From: Gemmatimonadota bacterium
GTDB taxonomy: Bacteria > Gemmatimonadota > Gemmatimonadetes > Gemmatimonadales > GWC2-71-9
Direction: 5' to 3'
DNA length: 36,764 nucleotides
Assembly (NCBI GenBank): GCA_029262155.1
Contig: JAJCZW010000025.1
Location: forward strand, 1-36,764
Positions 1 through 7,619 of this stretch are shown here, piece after piece. The translations under genes and the position numbers were made by a program. Position 1 is the stretch's first letter, and every line of letters begins with the position of its first letter. Under the pieces are notes generated by a model. The model saw only the letters and a list, made by a program, of their open reading frames with translations, was not told the origin of the DNA and ran no database searches.

Positions 1-686
1 GCATGCTCGTGGCGAAGACGACGCTCGAATTGTTCCTCCCCAATCGCCATCGCCTGCGCTTCGGGATGGGCGGAGATGTCTGTGTTCAACTCGGTCTGGA
101 ACCGTCGCAACGCCTCCAGGGCACTCGCGCCTTCAGTCCCAACCTCCGCGTCTACCAGATCAAACCGCGCGATAGCCGATTGGATCGCCTGCCCGACGCC
201 TGGCAAGAGGGCAAAAGCGGTATCGAGAAAGAGCGACGGCGGATCGTCCAAGGTTTGGCATGCGGCTGTGAGGAATCGATCAACCCCCATGAGGCGTTGC
301 CGGAGGGCGGTCGCCGAGGTCGCGTCAGACGGCCACGAGAGGGAGTCCAGGAAGGCGCGTCCCAGATGCCAGAGCCAGAAGGCCGGATTCCGGAGGTGGG
401 GAGCTTCGTGTTCCATGCCAAAGACATAGGTTCGGATCGCGTCGAGCAATGCAGTTCGGTCAATCTCGTCGTCCATCGACATTACGTCGAGCTCTTCGAT
501 GGCACCCAGGATCGATCGACATGCGGCAAGATGTTCCCCTACCGATTCGGCATCGTAGGCGCCGAGTTGGCCGTCGAACGCAAGAACACCAGCGTGGCTG
601 GCGGCCGCTGGATCAGCCTGCCAACGGAGATCTTGATACGAACGAGAGAGCGCGTCAGTCAGAGGCGCCGGCGACATCGGCATCAT
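1..686 (-). CDS. DUF885 family protein, N-terminal part (gene runs off the window)
   Basis: An open frame of 228 codons runs from an ATG at 686 to the left edge without a stop, so the C-terminus is outside the window. The protein is alpha-helical, with segments such as AHAGVLAFDGQLGAYD near the start and RLMGVDRFLTAACQTLDDPP about half way, which match the helical N-terminal half of DUF885 proteins as I know them. That family has a metalloprotease-like fold, and no catalytic motif falls in this part. The start overlaps the end of the nucleotidyltransferase gene by 32 bases. The next in-frame ATGs at 683 and 677 are also possible, and GGAG lies 9 bases before 677. It is the last visible gene of the operon that starts at 3742. 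No signal peptide is seen. The frame is certain; the family call is fairly sure; the substrate is unknown. Confidence 0.72.
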   Translation of the reverse strand, partial: MMPMSPAPLTDALSRSYQDLRWQADPAAASHAGVLAFDGQLGAYDAESVGEHLAACRSILGAIEELDVMSMDDEIDRTALLDAIRTYVFGMEHEAPHLRNPAFWLWHLGRAFLDSLSWPSDATSATALRQRLMGVDRFLTAACQTLDDPPSLFLDTAFALLPGVGQAIQSAIARFDLVDAEVGTEGASALEALRRFQTELNTDISAHPEAQAMAIGEEQFERRLRHEH

Positions 687-1644
687 CTCCGAGACTGACG
701 GTCCCGTGGACTCCGGCGAGGTGAACCCGGTTCCCCACCATGCTCCGAGTAAGGTCCACCCTTTCGAGGCGACAATCCGCTCCAATGATGCTCTCGTTCA
801 CCGTTGCACTCCGTATCCGCGTGCCTCGCTCAATAGTGACGTTCGGTCCGACCGTGCTACCCTCAATCGCCACACCCTCTTCGATCAGGACCGGCTCGAT
901 CACCGTGCTTCCTGGAAAACGGTCGGGCGCTGTCGGGCTAGCGTGTTGAGCCAATAAGATGGCATTGGTATCCAGTAGTGTTTCAAGCTTTCCGCAATCA
1001 TACCACCCACCAACCTCGGCGGTCAGTATTCGGCGCCCATGCTCGATCATATGTTGAAACGCATCCGTCAGATAGTATTCCCCGCGATTCGCCGGGGCCT
1101 GCAGCGTGTGATCGAGGCCAGCCCAGAGCGCCTCGGTATCCCGGATGAAGTAGAGACCGATGTTGGCCAACTTGGAAATCGGGGTTGATGGTTTTTCGAC
1201 GATCTGGGTCATGTAGCCATCGGCGTCGGTCACCACGACCCCGAACCGCTGATAGTCCTCCACCTCCTTGGCCCAGATCACACCGTCGGCGTCGGTCCGT
1301 GACACAATCGAGAGGTCGGCCTCGAACACCGTATCGACAAAGACGATCAGCATCGGTTCACGCACGTGGGGCCGGGCGAGGTTGACCGCGCCGGCGGTCC
1401 CATCCTGCACCTGCTGTTCGAGAAACCGACAAGGGTACCGATAGCGGGTCCGGGCGTAGGCCTCGACCTGCTCCTTCAGATGCCCGGTGATGAAAATGAG
1501 TTCGCTGACATCGAGGCCATCCAGGCGATCCATCACCCAGTCCATGACCGGACGGCCAGCAACCTTGAGCATCGGTTTGGGGACCAGATGGGTGTGGGGT
1601 CTGAGTCGGGTCCCCTTGCCGGCGAGCGGGATAATGACCTGCAC
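655..1644 (-). CDS. Sugar-phosphate nucleotidyltransferase with left-handed beta-helix tail
   Basis: The 329-residue protein starts with the nucleotide-binding signature GKGTRLRPHT (residues 9-18) followed by PKPM (23-26), as in enzymes that join a sugar 1-phosphate to an NTP and release pyrophosphate. The N-terminal 230 residues fit the Rossmann-like nucleotidyl transferase domain. Residues about 240-325 hold hexapeptide-like repeats (PVLIEEGVAIEGS, GPNVTIERGTRI) that should fold as a left-handed beta helix, as in long-form RmlA/GlmU-like enzymes. The base and sugar cannot be read from the sequence; dTDP-glucose or GDP-mannose are both reasonable. It follows a mannose-isomerase-like cupin by one base, which slightly favours a mannose or related hexose route. 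It acts in the cytoplasm. Confidence 0.85.
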   Translation of the reverse strand: MQVIIPLAGKGTRLRPHTHLVPKPMLKVAGRPVMDWVMDRLDGLDVSELIFITGHLKEQVEAYARTRYRYPCRFLEQQVQDGTAGAVNLARPHVREPMLIVFVDTVFEADLSIVSRTDADGVIWAKEVEDYQRFGVVVTDADGYMTQIVEKPSTPISKLANIGLYFIRDTEALWAGLDHTLQAPANRGEYYLTDAFQHMIEHGRRILTAEVGGWYDCGKLETLLDTNAILLAQHASPTAPDRFPGSTVIEPVLIEEGVAIEGSTVGPNVTIERGTRIRSATVNESIIGADCRLERVDLTRSMVGNRVHLAGVHGTVSLGDDADVAGASD

Positions 1645-1645
1645 G

Positions 1646-1999
1646 TCAACTCCTTCCGTAACGGTCGTTCAGGCGCACGAGGTCATCGAGTTCTGCAGTG
1701 GACGCCTCCAACACGTCGGTATCGACGACGGCCTCGATCTGGTGGATCGTCCCGGCGGGGATGTGCACCGACTCTCCCGCGCGGAAGGAACGCTCCTCCA
1801 ACGTGGGCCCTTCGCCCAGCCGAAGGATCAACTCGCCCTGCAAGACATGCATCGTCTCATCCTTGGTACGGTGGTACTGGCAACTCAGCGTATGCCCGGC
1901 ATTGACATGCAAGATCTTCCCGGCGTAGCGATCGGTGCGGGCCCAGATGAGTTCATACCCCCACGGTTTCTCCACCCGGTAGGGAATCGGTGGCGTCAT
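1646..1999 (-). CDS. Cupin protein of the phosphomannose isomerase type II family
   Basis: This 117-residue single-domain cupin has the order WGYE (13-16), a first metal-binding motif around QYHRTKDETMHVLQGE (41-56) and a second motif PAGTIHQIEA (81-90). This is the layout of the C-terminal isomerase domain of bifunctional ManC/AlgA enzymes, here as a stand-alone protein. The likely role is mannose-6-phosphate/fructose-6-phosphate interconversion or a related sugar-phosphate isomerisation; a non-catalytic cupin is the alternative. The ATG at 1999 overlaps the stop of the ferredoxin gene as ATGA, and its own stop lies one base before the nucleotidyltransferase ATG, so the three genes are translationally coupled. 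Confidence 0.82.
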   Translation of the reverse strand: MTPPIPYRVEKPWGYELIWARTDRYAGKILHVNAGHTLSCQYHRTKDETMHVLQGELILRLGEGPTLEERSFRAGESVHIPAGTIHQIEAVVDTDVLEASTAELDDLVRLNDRYGRS

Positions 2000-2574
2000 A
2001 CCCGCTCCACGGGATGGAAGGTGAACGCAGCCGGGCTCGCGATACAGTCGTGGACGCAGACCCCACACCCGACACATCCCTCCGCCTTGAGCACCGGATG
2101 GCCGCCGGTGTCGAGTGCCAGCGCCTTCTCTCCCACCGGACAGTGATCGACGCACACCCGACACGCGGTACCCCGGAACGTTACGCATCGTTCGTGGAGG
2201 AATTCTACCCGCCCGAGGCGGTACCCCGCCCACCCCCGTGGGAGTGCGGAAAGGGCATCGGTCGGGCAGGCCGCGACACACGGCATATCGGTACAAGCCA
2301 CACAGGGTTGCACCGACACTTTGATTTCGGGTGTGCCCGCCGCCAACCCACCACGCGTCGGTACCTTGACGATGGCATCGGCGGGACAGACAGGCAGGCA
2401 GTCTCCACATCGAGTACAGGCGGCGAGGAACGCAACCTCCGGGAGCGCGCCGGGAGGCCTAAGGTACCGCTCATGGACGATACGTTCTTCCGTGGCAGCC
2501 ATGACCCGGTCGACCCACTCACCCAGGCTACTGCGGAAAAATTGACGACGATCGCCCGGTCCGAATCGCATCAT
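1996..2574 (-). CDS. Ferredoxin-type protein with four 4Fe-4S motifs (NapF/NapG-like)
   Basis: The protein carries four cysteine clusters: CTRCGDCLPVCP, CVACTDMPCVAACP, CVTFRGTACRVCVDHCP and CVGCGVCVHDC. This is the spacing of NapF/NapG-type polyferredoxins that pass electrons to or between redox enzymes. The N-terminus has DRRQFFRSSL, like the start of NapF. There is no clear hydrophobic export segment, so it is probably cytoplasmic. I chose the ATG at 2574, 4 bases after the SDR stop; an upstream ATG at 2607 would add 11 residues and overlap the SDR gene. No nitrate reductase genes are nearby. It sits between an SDR and sugar genes, so its electron partner is unknown. Confidence 0.85.
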   Translation of the reverse strand: MMRFGPGDRRQFFRSSLGEWVDRVMAATEERIVHERYLRPPGALPEVAFLAACTRCGDCLPVCPADAIVKVPTRGGLAAGTPEIKVSVQPCVACTDMPCVAACPTDALSALPRGWAGYRLGRVEFLHERCVTFRGTACRVCVDHCPVGEKALALDTGGHPVLKAEGCVGCGVCVHDCIASPAAFTFHPVERV

Positions 2575-2578
2575 GCCC

Positions 2579-3367
2579 TCAGAGGACGGCCCGAATCCAT
2601 CCACCATCCACCGCGATCGACGATCCGGTGATATAGCTGGCGCGTTCCGACGCCAGAAACGCCGCTAACGCGCCAAACTCCTCAGGGTTGGCAATCCGAC
2701 CCATCGGGATCTCCGCCTCCCAGGTCGCGATGACTTGGTCAGGCGTGATGCCCTGGCGCGCCGCCATCGTTTCAGCCAGCTCCACCACCCGTTCGGTCCG
2801 GGTATATCCCGGCATCAAATTGTTTACCGTCACCCGGTAAGGCGCCACCTCATTCGCCAGAGTCCGAGCAAAAGCGGTCACGGCACCCCGGAGGCTGTTG
2901 GAGAGCATCAGCCCGTCGACTGGCTGCTTCGCGGCAATCGAGGTGATGTTCAGGATCCGCCCCCACCGCCGTTCTTTCATGCCCGGGAGCACCGCTCGAG
3001 TGAAGGTGACCGCACTGGTCAGCAACACCCGCGTCGCCGTTTCCCAATCCTCGGCGCTCAAATCCTCAAACGTCCCGGCGCGCGGCCCGCCCGAGTTCGT
3101 CACCAGAATATCGACCGGTCCTGCGAGACGAACAGCCTCTTGCACCACCCGTTCGATATCCTCCACCCGGGAAACATCGGCCACCACTCCGTGCGCTCTG
3201 CCCCCCGAGGCGGTGATGCCGGCACAGGCACTGGTGAGCGCCTCCGCGCCCCGGGCACAGATCACGACCGTGGCCCCTTCGGCCGCTAACTCGGTGGCCA
3301 CGGCAAGCCCTAACCCTTTACTACCGGCGGCGACGACCGCCACTCGGCCCTGTAGCCCTAGATCCAT
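2579..3367 (-). CDS. SDR-family protein with altered catalytic residues
   Basis: The 262-residue Rossmann protein has the cofactor loop GSKGLG (15-20), NSGG (91-94) in place of NNAG, and the C-terminal VDGGW of short-chain dehydrogenases. The catalytic serine is kept (ITS, residue 143), but 13 residues later, where YxxxK should be, it reads SNSLR: Ser156 replaces Tyr and Arg160 replaces Lys. I recall a BKR-like SDR subgroup with this LSNSxR signature, so it is a known variant and not a recent mutation. Whether it is an active oxidoreductase is unclear. It lies 6 bases after a cupin gene and 4 bases before the ferredoxin start. Confidence 0.85.
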   Translation of the reverse strand: MDLGLQGRVAVVAAGSKGLGLAVATELAAEGATVVICARGAEALTSACAGITASGGRAHGVVADVSRVEDIERVVQEAVRLAGPVDILVTNSGGPRAGTFEDLSAEDWETATRVLLTSAVTFTRAVLPGMKERRWGRILNITSIAAKQPVDGLMLSNSLRGAVTAFARTLANEVAPYRVTVNNLMPGYTRTERVVELAETMAARQGITPDQVIATWEAEIPMGRIANPEEFGALAAFLASERASYITGSSIAVDGGWIRAVL

Positions 3368-3373
3368 GTGTCG

Positions 3374-3742
3374 TTACCGGCGGAGGTAGGCGTCAGTCTT
3401 GTCGATCCAGTCCTGACGCGGCGGGCTAAAGATGTCGACGTCGAGGGTGTCTTCCAGCGCTTCGGCTTTGTGGAAGACCATCGAAGGGATATGGAGAACC
3501 TCCCCTGCCCGCACGGTGACCTCCTCCGACTCGTCCTCTCCAATCCAGAAGTGGAGGGCGCCCTCGAGAACATAGGTGAGTTGCTCGTTGTCGTGCTGAT
3601 GCCGGGGGACGATACATCCGCGCTTGAGGTAGACGTGGGCCAACATCATCCGCTCCCCGGTAATCAGGCGACGGGACAGGGTCTCACTCAGTTCCTCCCG
3701 AGGCATCTCTTCCCAACAATGCTTGGTCACCGACGCAGCCAT
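3374..3742 (-). CDS. Small cupin-fold protein
   Basis: A 122-residue single cupin with motif 1 around PRHQHDNEQLTYVLEGAL (His-x-His, then Glu and Gly) and motif 2 HIPSMVFHKAEAL, giving the usual three-His/one-Glu metal site. The ATG at 3742 is well placed after GAAGGAG with a 5-base spacer. It is the first gene of the run of minus-strand genes ending at the left edge. Families like this include dioxygenases, isomerases and sugar-binding regulators. The substrate cannot be read from the sequence. Confidence 0.82.
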   Translation of the reverse strand: MAASVTKHCWEEMPREELSETLSRRLITGERMMLAHVYLKRGCIVPRHQHDNEQLTYVLEGALHFWIGEDESEEVTVRAGEVLHIPSMVFHKAEALEDTLDVDIFSPPRQDWIDKTDAYLRR

Positions 3743-3758
3743 TCGAACTCCTTCGTGG

Positions 3759-3780
3759 GGATCATCGTCTCCAATGATCC
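3759..3780 (-). terminator. Hairpin after the S9 peptidase gene
   Basis: Perfect 7-base inverted repeat GGATCAT / ATGATCC around an 8-base loop, 22 bases past the S9 peptidase stop and ahead of the cupin start. There is no T-run, so the terminator call is tentative. It would separate the peptidase transcript from the cupin operon on the same strand. Confidence 0.4.
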
Positions 3781-3802
3781 GGTGGATTGCCTAAAAGTCG
3801 CC

Positions 3803-5941
3803 TCAAGGGGACCTCTCCGGTATGAGATAGTGCGTGAACCATTGGCGGAGACGCCCGAGCCGATCGACCAGCAACCAAGGCTCCCCGGTGCGCGACAGGT
3901 TGTGGGTGGATCGAGGATACCGAAGCCACTCGACGGGGGTCCCCTGCTTCTGGAGCCCCATGAACCACTGTTCGGCATCGGTCATCGGAGTCCGATGGTC
4001 CTCCTCTGACTGCACCATCAAGGTCGGGGTCCGGACCTGCCGGATGTACCGAATCGGGGAGAGTGAATCGTACATCGCGGGGTTGTCCCACGGTTTCCCA
4101 AAAAACTCGAACTCGGTCAGACCCTGGGCGTCGGACGAACCATACCACGACCACCAATCGCTAATCATCCGGTCCACCTGGGCCGCCTTGAATCGATTGG
4201 TCTTGACCGTCACCCACGCCGTCATCACGCCACCGTAGGAACCACCGGTTACCCCCATACGGGTCGAGTCGACATCCGGCCGCGCCGCCGCGATGTCGAC
4301 TGCCCTCATCAAGTCTTGGTAATCCTCGGCGAACCACCGCCCCCGCGTCGCGTAGGTAAAGTCCGCGCCATACCCGGCAGATCCCCGGGGATTCGTAAAG
4401 AGGACGAACATGCCGACCCCAGCCAGGTTCTGGAACTCGTCAAACCAGTTTTCGCCGTAGGCGGAATGAGGACCGCCGTGAATATAGAGGGCGAGCGGAT
4501 ACCGTTTGCCGGGCTCGTAGCCGAATGGCTTCATCAGCCATCCTTCAATCTCGAGGTTATCAACCGAGCGATAGGTAAACCGATCGGCATCGGCCCAAGC
4601 GATCTCTTGATTGAGGGCATCGTTGAAATGACTCAGTTGTCGTTCGTTGCTGCCATCGGGTCGGGCAACGAAGAGCTCGGTTGGTTTGGTCAGACTGGTG
4701 GAGACATATGCCACGACCGATGAAGCATCATCGAAGCTGAATCCGCTCAGCCGGCGGCGCCCCCCGAGCGCTTCGGTTCGACGGCCCGAGCGGGGATCCA
4801 CCGTGAACAACGCCGTCCGGCCTCCAATGGCGGCGCTGACAGCCAACAACCCGGTCCGAAGCCACGTCACGCTCCCAGGTTCATACCGCCAATCATCCAA
4901 TAACGATCGGGCCATGCCGCCGCTCGCTTCGGCCACCATCAATTGCGCCTGGGAGGTACGTGTTGGACGTACGACATAGGCCAGCTGGCGGCTGTCCGGC
5001 GACCAGACCACCGCTCCTTCATTCCCGTTCCCGGTCGTCAACCGTCGGGGAGTCCCTCCCACGGCGGGAACCAGGAAGAGATCCGACGTATTGCGGGCCG
5101 CCTCGTTCCTCACCGCGTCATAGGGCAACTGACCGAGAGAATCTGCCTCCGCCCGAACCGCGGAGTCGGGACGGAGCTCGGGGTCGGCGGTGAAGGCGAT
5201 CCACCGTCCGTCGGGCGATACCTGGGCCCCTCGATGAGAGTACGGCAGATCAGTGAGCTGCTTCGACTCCCCTCCCGGTGTTCGAACCCATACCTCGGTT
5301 GGTCTCCACTCCGGTGATTTGCTTGGGTTGGCCAGGAACCCACTATTGTTGCTCTTGTAGGGGAGATCGACGATGTGTCGCCCATCGAATCGGGTCGGCT
5401 CGACCGGAGCAGTGATTGCGCCGTACGGAGGTCGGGCACCCGGCGTCATCTTGGCAAACCGACTCGTGTCTTTCGCGGCCCGAGCGCTGTCGCGTGGGGC
5501 GGCCTCCGACCACACCATCAGCTGGCCGTCGGTGGAGACACTTACGCCCGGGGGAAGGGAGTCATACGCAAAGGCCTCCCCGCCGGCACCATCCATACGT
5601 AATGCCCACGACCGCGCGGTATTCCCCGGCCGGGTCGAACTGAAGACGAGCAACCGTCCGTCGGGGGACCACCGGGGTGAGGAGCTTTCTACCGATGAGG
5701 AGGTCAAACGACGGGGGCTGGCACTGCCATCCGAGGGAACAACCCAGATCTCGCTGTGCCGCCGGTTCTCCTTCTCCAGAACCGTGGTGACGGTGAAGGC
5801 AACCTGTCGACCGTCGGGCGACACCGCTGGTGAGGAAACCGTCGTGACCCGGTACCAATCTGCCGGGGTAAATGCGCGACCTTGTGCTCGCAGGGCCGTG
5901 GGAACCCAGAGGGAGAGCAAGGCCAAGACGATCGGGCGCAT
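3803..5941 (-). CDS. Secreted prolyl oligopeptidase family (S9) peptidase
   Basis: A 712-residue serine peptidase. The N-terminus is a signal peptide (MRPIVLALLSLWVPTALRAQ, cleavage after LRAQ expected). Residues about 35-430 contain propeller-type repeats such as PRWSPDGRLLVFSS. The C-terminal alpha/beta hydrolase domain has the nucleophile motif GGSYGG (Ser568), the acid in SEEDHRTP (Asp648) and the histidine in RSTHNLS (His680). It probably cleaves short peptides in the periplasm or outside the cell. The ATG at 5941 has GAGG 6 bases upstream; in-frame ATGs at 5953 and 6013 are less convincing because they push charged or odd residues ahead of the signal peptide. It follows the BNR protein gene by about 100 bases. 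Confidence 0.92.
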   Translation of the reverse strand: MRPIVLALLSLWVPTALRAQGRAFTPADWYRVTTVSSPAVSPDGRQVAFTVTTVLEKENRRHSEIWVVPSDGSASPRRLTSSSVESSSPRWSPDGRLLVFSSTRPGNTARSWALRMDGAGGEAFAYDSLPPGVSVSTDGQLMVWSEAAPRDSARAAKDTSRFAKMTPGARPPYGAITAPVEPTRFDGRHIVDLPYKSNNSGFLANPSKSPEWRPTEVWVRTPGGESKQLTDLPYSHRGAQVSPDGRWIAFTADPELRPDSAVRAEADSLGQLPYDAVRNEAARNTSDLFLVPAVGGTPRRLTTGNGNEGAVVWSPDSRQLAYVVRPTRTSQAQLMVAEASGGMARSLLDDWRYEPGSVTWLRTGLLAVSAAIGGRTALFTVDPRSGRRTEALGGRRRLSGFSFDDASSVVAYVSTSLTKPTELFVARPDGSNERQLSHFNDALNQEIAWADADRFTYRSVDNLEIEGWLMKPFGYEPGKRYPLALYIHGGPHSAYGENWFDEFQNLAGVGMFVLFTNPRGSAGYGADFTYATRGRWFAEDYQDLMRAVDIAAARPDVDSTRMGVTGGSYGGVMTAWVTVKTNRFKAAQVDRMISDWWSWYGSSDAQGLTEFEFFGKPWDNPAMYDSLSPIRYIRQVRTPTLMVQSEEDHRTPMTDAEQWFMGLQKQGTPVEWLRYPRSTHNLSRTGEPWLLVDRLGRLRQWFTHYLIPERSP

Positions 5942-6005
5942 AGGGAACCTCATCACAGGAAGGTCATCAACTCGGGGAAGGTTCAAAGGTAACGCCGGGA
6001 GACGG

Positions 6006-6026
6006 GTCACCAAATGGGAGGGTGAC
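6006..6026 (-). terminator. Possible hairpin after the BNR-repeat gene
   Basis: GTCACC and GGTGAC form a 6-base stem with a 9-base loop, 17 bases after the stop of the BNR-repeat gene. The stem is short and no T-run follows, so this may be chance. Confidence 0.28.
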
Positions 6027-6043
6027 GTCGGACGACCCGCCAG

Positions 6044-7447
6044 TCAGTGCTTTGGAACCGGTAGCAGCCGAGCGAAGCGGACCCGGTTGCCCGACGGACC
6101 TGGTTCGGCCCAGACCAGATTGGCCACCCCATCCCCCGAGAAGACGAGACCGAGATAATCACCCCCCGCCCTCCACCGCTGTCTCGCCCCCGCCGGGTCG
6201 TTGTTGTTCGGGCATCGGCCGCTGGCGGTGGTGCGCACTTCCCCACCCACCGGAGCCAGGTCCCTATCGAACCGGCGCAGGTACATGTCCCCACATGGTT
6301 GGACATTCCTCGGCTGAGTAGCATGCCGGGCATCATACCAGGCGACGGCGACGGTGCCAGAGGCCGACACCGCCACTTGCGGAATCGCACGAAACGCCGG
6401 CACGGAATCCGAATTGACCCGGAGGGGAGGGGACCAGTGTCGCCCTTCGTCATAGGACTGCATCAAGAATACGTTGAGCCCTCCCGCCGTATCCTCCTCA
6501 AGCCAGGTGGCGTAGAGCGGGGGAGGTCCCGATGGTGTCGGCGTGCCGGAGGCGAGCATCGGGAACCCCCACGGTGTGATATGCTCTCGGAGCAGAGTCC
6601 GCTCGTTCCCATTCGGAGTGACCCGAACGGCGTACATCGGCCGGGGTGGGTTCCGCATCGTGAAATAGGTAAACACCACTCGTTCATCGGGCAGGGCCAC
6701 GATGGATCCGAAGTTGTTGTTGACTTGCTCCGGCGGGAGATAGCTCTGAAGCGGCAGGAACCGATGACGGTCGGGTTGGTACCGCGCGATGGCAAACCCG
6801 TCCGGTCCCACGCGCGACCGGGTTCCGGCCACCACGATGTCTCCATTGGGCGCCAGCCGAGCCACCGGGTGATCCCAACTTCCGCGTACCTCATCGTCTG
6901 GGATCAACAGCGGTGCGCGCCAGTGCACACCTCCATCATCACTTCGATAGAAAAGGAGGGCGGCGTCCCAGTCATCCCGCCCTGGCACCGGACGCTGGGT
7001 GATGCAGACGAGGTACACCGCTTCCCGTTCGCCCCAAACGACCCAAGGGTCCCCAAAGCAGACCAACCTCCCGAGCGGCGGGAGGTCGCGCTGGTGCCAA
7101 CTCCTCCCCCCGTCGCGGCTCTGAAAGGCAAGGACGGTCCACGACATGCCGGAGGACACAGCGATCGTTCCCACGACGATCTGGTCCGGATTCCGAGGAT
7201 GCACCGCGAGGTGCGGTTCAGCGTACTGCCGGTCGGTCGGCCCGGTAGGCTCGATGACCGTCATGATCTGCGCTTGCTGAGCGCCCGATCCAAACATCGA
7301 GTGCCCATCGGCGACCGCAGTCAAAGCCGGCCGAGATCCGACATCGCCAAGCCCAATGGTCCTCATCGGGGGGCCGAGCCCCGCGATCAGGAGAAGAACA
7401 CTCAATCCGATCAACACACCGCTCCTCGGAACCCTCCCACCACACAC
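6044..7447 (-). CDS. Secreted BNR/Asp-box repeat protein (sialidase-like fold)
   Basis: A 467-residue protein with a GTG start. A short Arg-containing n-region (residues 1-10) is followed by a hydrophobic stretch (11-24), so it is exported or anchored. At least three Asp-box motifs are visible: SRDGGRSWHQ (about 110), SDDGGVHWRAP (about 170) and SYDEGRHWSPP (about 350). These mark blades of a six-bladed propeller as in sialidases and many non-enzymatic exoproteins. The catalytic Arg triad and Tyr/Glu pair of true sialidases were not confirmed, so the activity is open. A GTG at 7417 preceded by AGGAG is a possible alternative start, but it would remove the positive n-region. The 172 bases upstream hold no gene that I can see. 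Confidence 0.82.
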   Translation of the reverse strand: MCGGRVPRSGVLIGLSVLLLIAGLGPPMRTIGLGDVGSRPALTAVADGHSMFGSGAQQAQIMTVIEPTGPTDRQYAEPHLAVHPRNPDQIVVGTIAVSSGMSWTVLAFQSRDGGRSWHQRDLPPLGRLVCFGDPWVVWGEREAVYLVCITQRPVPGRDDWDAALLFYRSDDGGVHWRAPLLIPDDEVRGSWDHPVARLAPNGDIVVAGTRSRVGPDGFAIARYQPDRHRFLPLQSYLPPEQVNNNFGSIVALPDERVVFTYFTMRNPPRPMYAVRVTPNGNERTLLREHITPWGFPMLASGTPTPSGPPPLYATWLEEDTAGGLNVFLMQSYDEGRHWSPPLRVNSDSVPAFRAIPQVAVSASGTVAVAWYDARHATQPRNVQPCGDMYLRRFDRDLAPVGGEVRTTASGRCPNNNDPAGARQRWRAGGDYLGLVFSGDGVANLVWAEPGPSGNRVRFARLLPVPKH

Positions 7448-7619
7448 CTCAGACTTCGCATCCTACTCGGCATTGGGAGTCGCACCATTCCTCCAGGCCA
7501 CCGGTCGGTTGGTGAGTAGAGACCGTCCGTCCTGCGTAGCTCAACAGAAGCTCACTCAGTACGGGAGGGCGCAGGTGCCGGTTTCACAGGATGTCGCCCG
7601 GGTGTGGCCCCTGATGTGC

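Noticed and set aside
3-698. A 231-residue plus-strand frame at the left edge
   Set aside because: It is the antisense shadow of the DUF885 gene, whose minus-strand frame has clear family features.
6299-7519. A 406-residue plus-strand frame over the BNR-repeat gene
   Set aside because: The minus frame has a signal peptide and Asp-boxes. The plus frame is low-complexity, Arg/Pro-rich, and is an artefact of high GC.
7538-7585. A tRNA-like GTAGCTCA block in the gap upstream of the BNR gene
   Set aside because: No acceptor or anticodon stem, nor a TTC-like T-loop, can be folded around it.
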